From the NCBI GenBank assembly GCA_934402155.1, contig CAKRTP010000106.1:1-6119 (forward strand): DNA of 6,119 nucleotides, written 5' to 3'. This stretch comes from an uncultured Blautia sp. GTDB lineage: Bacteria; Bacillota; Clostridia; Lachnospirales; Lachnospiraceae. The number at the start of each line of letters is the position of its first letter. Within the stretch, counting starts at the first letter, position 1. The notes below the pieces were generated by a model that was not told where the DNA came from, did no database searches, and saw nothing but the letters and a program-made list of their open reading frames with translations. A program made the translations under genes and the position numbers. Shown in pieces: positions 6,095 through 6,119 of this stretch.

Positions 6095-6119
6095 CTTAAA
6101 GTTTCTGTTATTTTTAGTC

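Overview
This window reads as core chromosome of a low-to-medium GC Firmicute, most likely a gut Clostridium of the Lachnospiraceae type. The grounds are strong AGGAGG-type ribosome binding sites, a ThiI without a rhodanese domain next to its own cysteine desulfurase, an MtaB of the Bacillus YqeV type, and a stand-alone HPr-like protein. The genus assignment is inference. There are six complete genes, no RNA genes, no CRISPR, and no insertion sequence or other mobile-element signature.

Layout, following the direction of transcription of the main cluster (minus strand, right to left). A strong minus-strand terminator (6065-6094) closes a gene that lies beyond the right edge. A leader of about 130 bases (5931-6060) holds a candidate promoter and a pair of 12-bp direct repeats that resemble Gram-positive SOS boxes. 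Then come prmA (ribosomal protein L11 methyltransferase), rsmE (16S rRNA m3U1498 methyltransferase), a NifS/IscS-type cysteine desulfurase, and thiI (tRNA 4-thiouridine synthase). These four are 4, 27 and 14 bases apart and look like one operon. After thiI comes a hairpin terminator, shared with a small plus-strand gene. The last minus-strand gene is mtaB (tRNA ms2t6A37 methylthiotransferase), whose own leader faces away from the small gene. A possible start codon of a further minus-strand gene sits in the last five bases at the left edge.

The small plus-strand gene (1519-1755) is the only gene against the grain. It encodes a 78-residue HPr-fold protein with its own sigma-A-like promoter, strong Shine-Dalgarno and terminator. 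It keeps the regulatory serine motif of HPr (AKSIMG, Ser41, equivalent to HPr Ser46) but has Ser in place of the catalytic His15. That pattern is like Bacillus Crh, so it is more probably a regulator than a sugar-transport phosphocarrier.

Taken together, the minus-strand genes modify the translation machinery: L11, 16S rRNA, tRNA position 8 and tRNA position 37. The cysteine desulfurase supplies sulfur to ThiI and could also feed other sulfur users. I see no clearly novel system. The points most worth a second look are the His-less HPr paralogue and the repeat pair in the prmA leader.
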